From: Atopsyche davidsoni
Lineage: Eukaryota; Arthropoda; Insecta; Trichoptera; Hydrobiosidae
Length of the DNA: 64,000 nt
NCBI GenBank assembly: GCA_022113835.1
Contig: JAILWY010000002.1
Coordinates: forward strand, 7,666,501-7,730,500
Direction: 5' to 3'
This document shows, piece by piece, positions 63,332 through 64,000 of the stretch (its first letter is position 1; every line of letters begins with the position of its first letter). The notes under the pieces were generated by a model, which was not told the origin of the DNA, ran no database searches, and saw only the letters and a list, made by a program, of their open reading frames with translations. Position numbers and translations under genes: made by a program.

Positions 63332-63396
63332 CCGGATGTCGGGGTCCAGCGTGCCTCGGGGTGTGGGCCAGATCGACGTCCAGCCTCTCGTTAAAG
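63332..63396 (+). other. Candidate 65-nt exon of an unknown plus-strand transcript
   Basis: A GC-rich 65-nt block is framed by a pyrimidine-rich acceptor (TTTATTGTCTTCGGCCAG) and a good donor (AAAG|GTAATT). Two of the three frames are open. One reads MSGSSVPRGVGQIDVQPLVK from an internal ATG. No neighbouring exon was found, so the call rests on splice signals and composition only. Confidence 0.25.
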
Positions 63397-64000
63397 GTAA
63401 TTTTGTGTCATAAATCGAAATGTACGTGCACAGCCAATGACGGTTTGATGACTTAATCTTGGAGATCTCTCTGTGGCGACTGGGTGCTTTAGTCGTGCAT
63501 TACTTAATAAATTCTTGTGCCTTATTGAATAACTAGTAAAACATACTGTTGTGCATTTTCAAGGAACGAATTTAATTGATTTATTTTATCCTGTAAAAAC
63601 TAAGTAAAGTAAAACTGTATACTTGACTGTCTTTAAAAATATAAAAAACTCAAAAGCTACTGCTTAGCGTCATTGATAATTCATGCAACTTTATATTTTA
63701 CTGGTGAAAGTAGGATATATTTTATTACGCTGAGTCATAGTCGGATGACGAAGTGACAGCAAAAATTGGGCATGTCAGATGAAAAGGCTTCCTGGACAGA
63801 CATACTTGAATGTTGTGTCTTAACTATTAAATATATATCAAAATAGTGTCTGCAAAAAAGTAGGTGTTTCCAGATAAGTCTACAATTTATATTTCAATGT
63901 TATATATAAAACGTAGAAACCTGTTGTGATTTGTTACAGTGTAATTTTATTGCTTTTTTAATTTATTTTTAAGCCACTCAGGTGTCTGATGTATGGTCCT
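63397..64000. other. AT-rich sequence to the window end
   Basis: No gene, repeat family or structured element could be supported here. Confidence 0.4.

Noticed and set aside
63245..63396. Minus-strand open frame including GTLDPDIRLAEDNKLRR, first thought to be an upstream exon of the transmembrane gene
   Set aside because: There is no donor GT at the required end on the minus strand and the frame runs into a stop; splice signals at this block fit the plus strand instead.
1..64000. CRISPR array, bacterial operon or integrated virus
   Set aside because: Direct repeats found are tandem duplications or transposons, genes have introns and TATA/initiator promoters, and no viral gene was recognised.

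Overview
The window looks like nuclear DNA of an insect, most likely a moth or butterfly. The DNA is AT-rich, and its genes have short GC-rich exons and long introns with standard GT-AG splice signals. The two complete genes are insecticyanin / bilin-binding-protein type lipocalins. The repeats are small DNA transposons (piggyBac-like with TTAA ends, mariner-like, hAT-like, and one with 26-bp terminal inverted repeats) plus tRNA-like and foldback elements. No database search was run, so the organism call is an inference from gene family and repeat content.

Left end (about 1.6-9.5 kb): two four-exon lipocalin genes face each other tail to tail. The plus-strand gene (1721-4456, 196 aa) encodes an ordinary secreted lipocalin. 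The minus-strand gene (9424-6401, 211 aa) has the same exon structure and phases, but its C-terminus is hydrophobic and resembles a GPI-anchor signal, as in Lazarillo. A fourth-exon-like segment lies downstream of the first gene at 4988-5178, with an acceptor in the correct phase. A tandem array with a 143-bp period has copied the exon 2 / intron 2 boundary of the second gene. A possible exon-3 relic lies at 7697-7909.

Middle and right (about 15.2-56 kb): the last three exons of a minus-strand gene encode one transmembrane segment and a cytoplasmic tail of about 226 residues. The tail is very GC-rich and contains two Tyr-acidic motifs and six Cys-Pro-Pro repeats. The exons are separated by introns of about 1.1 kb and 38.8 kb. 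The 5' exons lie to the right, probably beyond the window, and I could not identify the family. The 38.8-kb intron is AT-rich with many short GC-rich islands that look like conserved regulatory DNA, though conservation cannot be tested here.

Repeats: three related piggyBac-derived MITEs (22.5, 34.8 and 59.2 kb), two mariner-type MITEs (53.5 and 54.3 kb), a 909-bp TIR element (57.0 kb), a hAT-type MITE (15.8 kb), five loci of a foldback family with a 76-nt tRNA-like core (11.2, 34.0-34.4, 41.5, 42.0 and 62.2 kb), a perfect palindrome with 64-bp arms (31.1 kb), and several diverged tandem duplications. I found no complete transposase gene, rRNA gene, CRISPR array or convincing functional tRNA gene.
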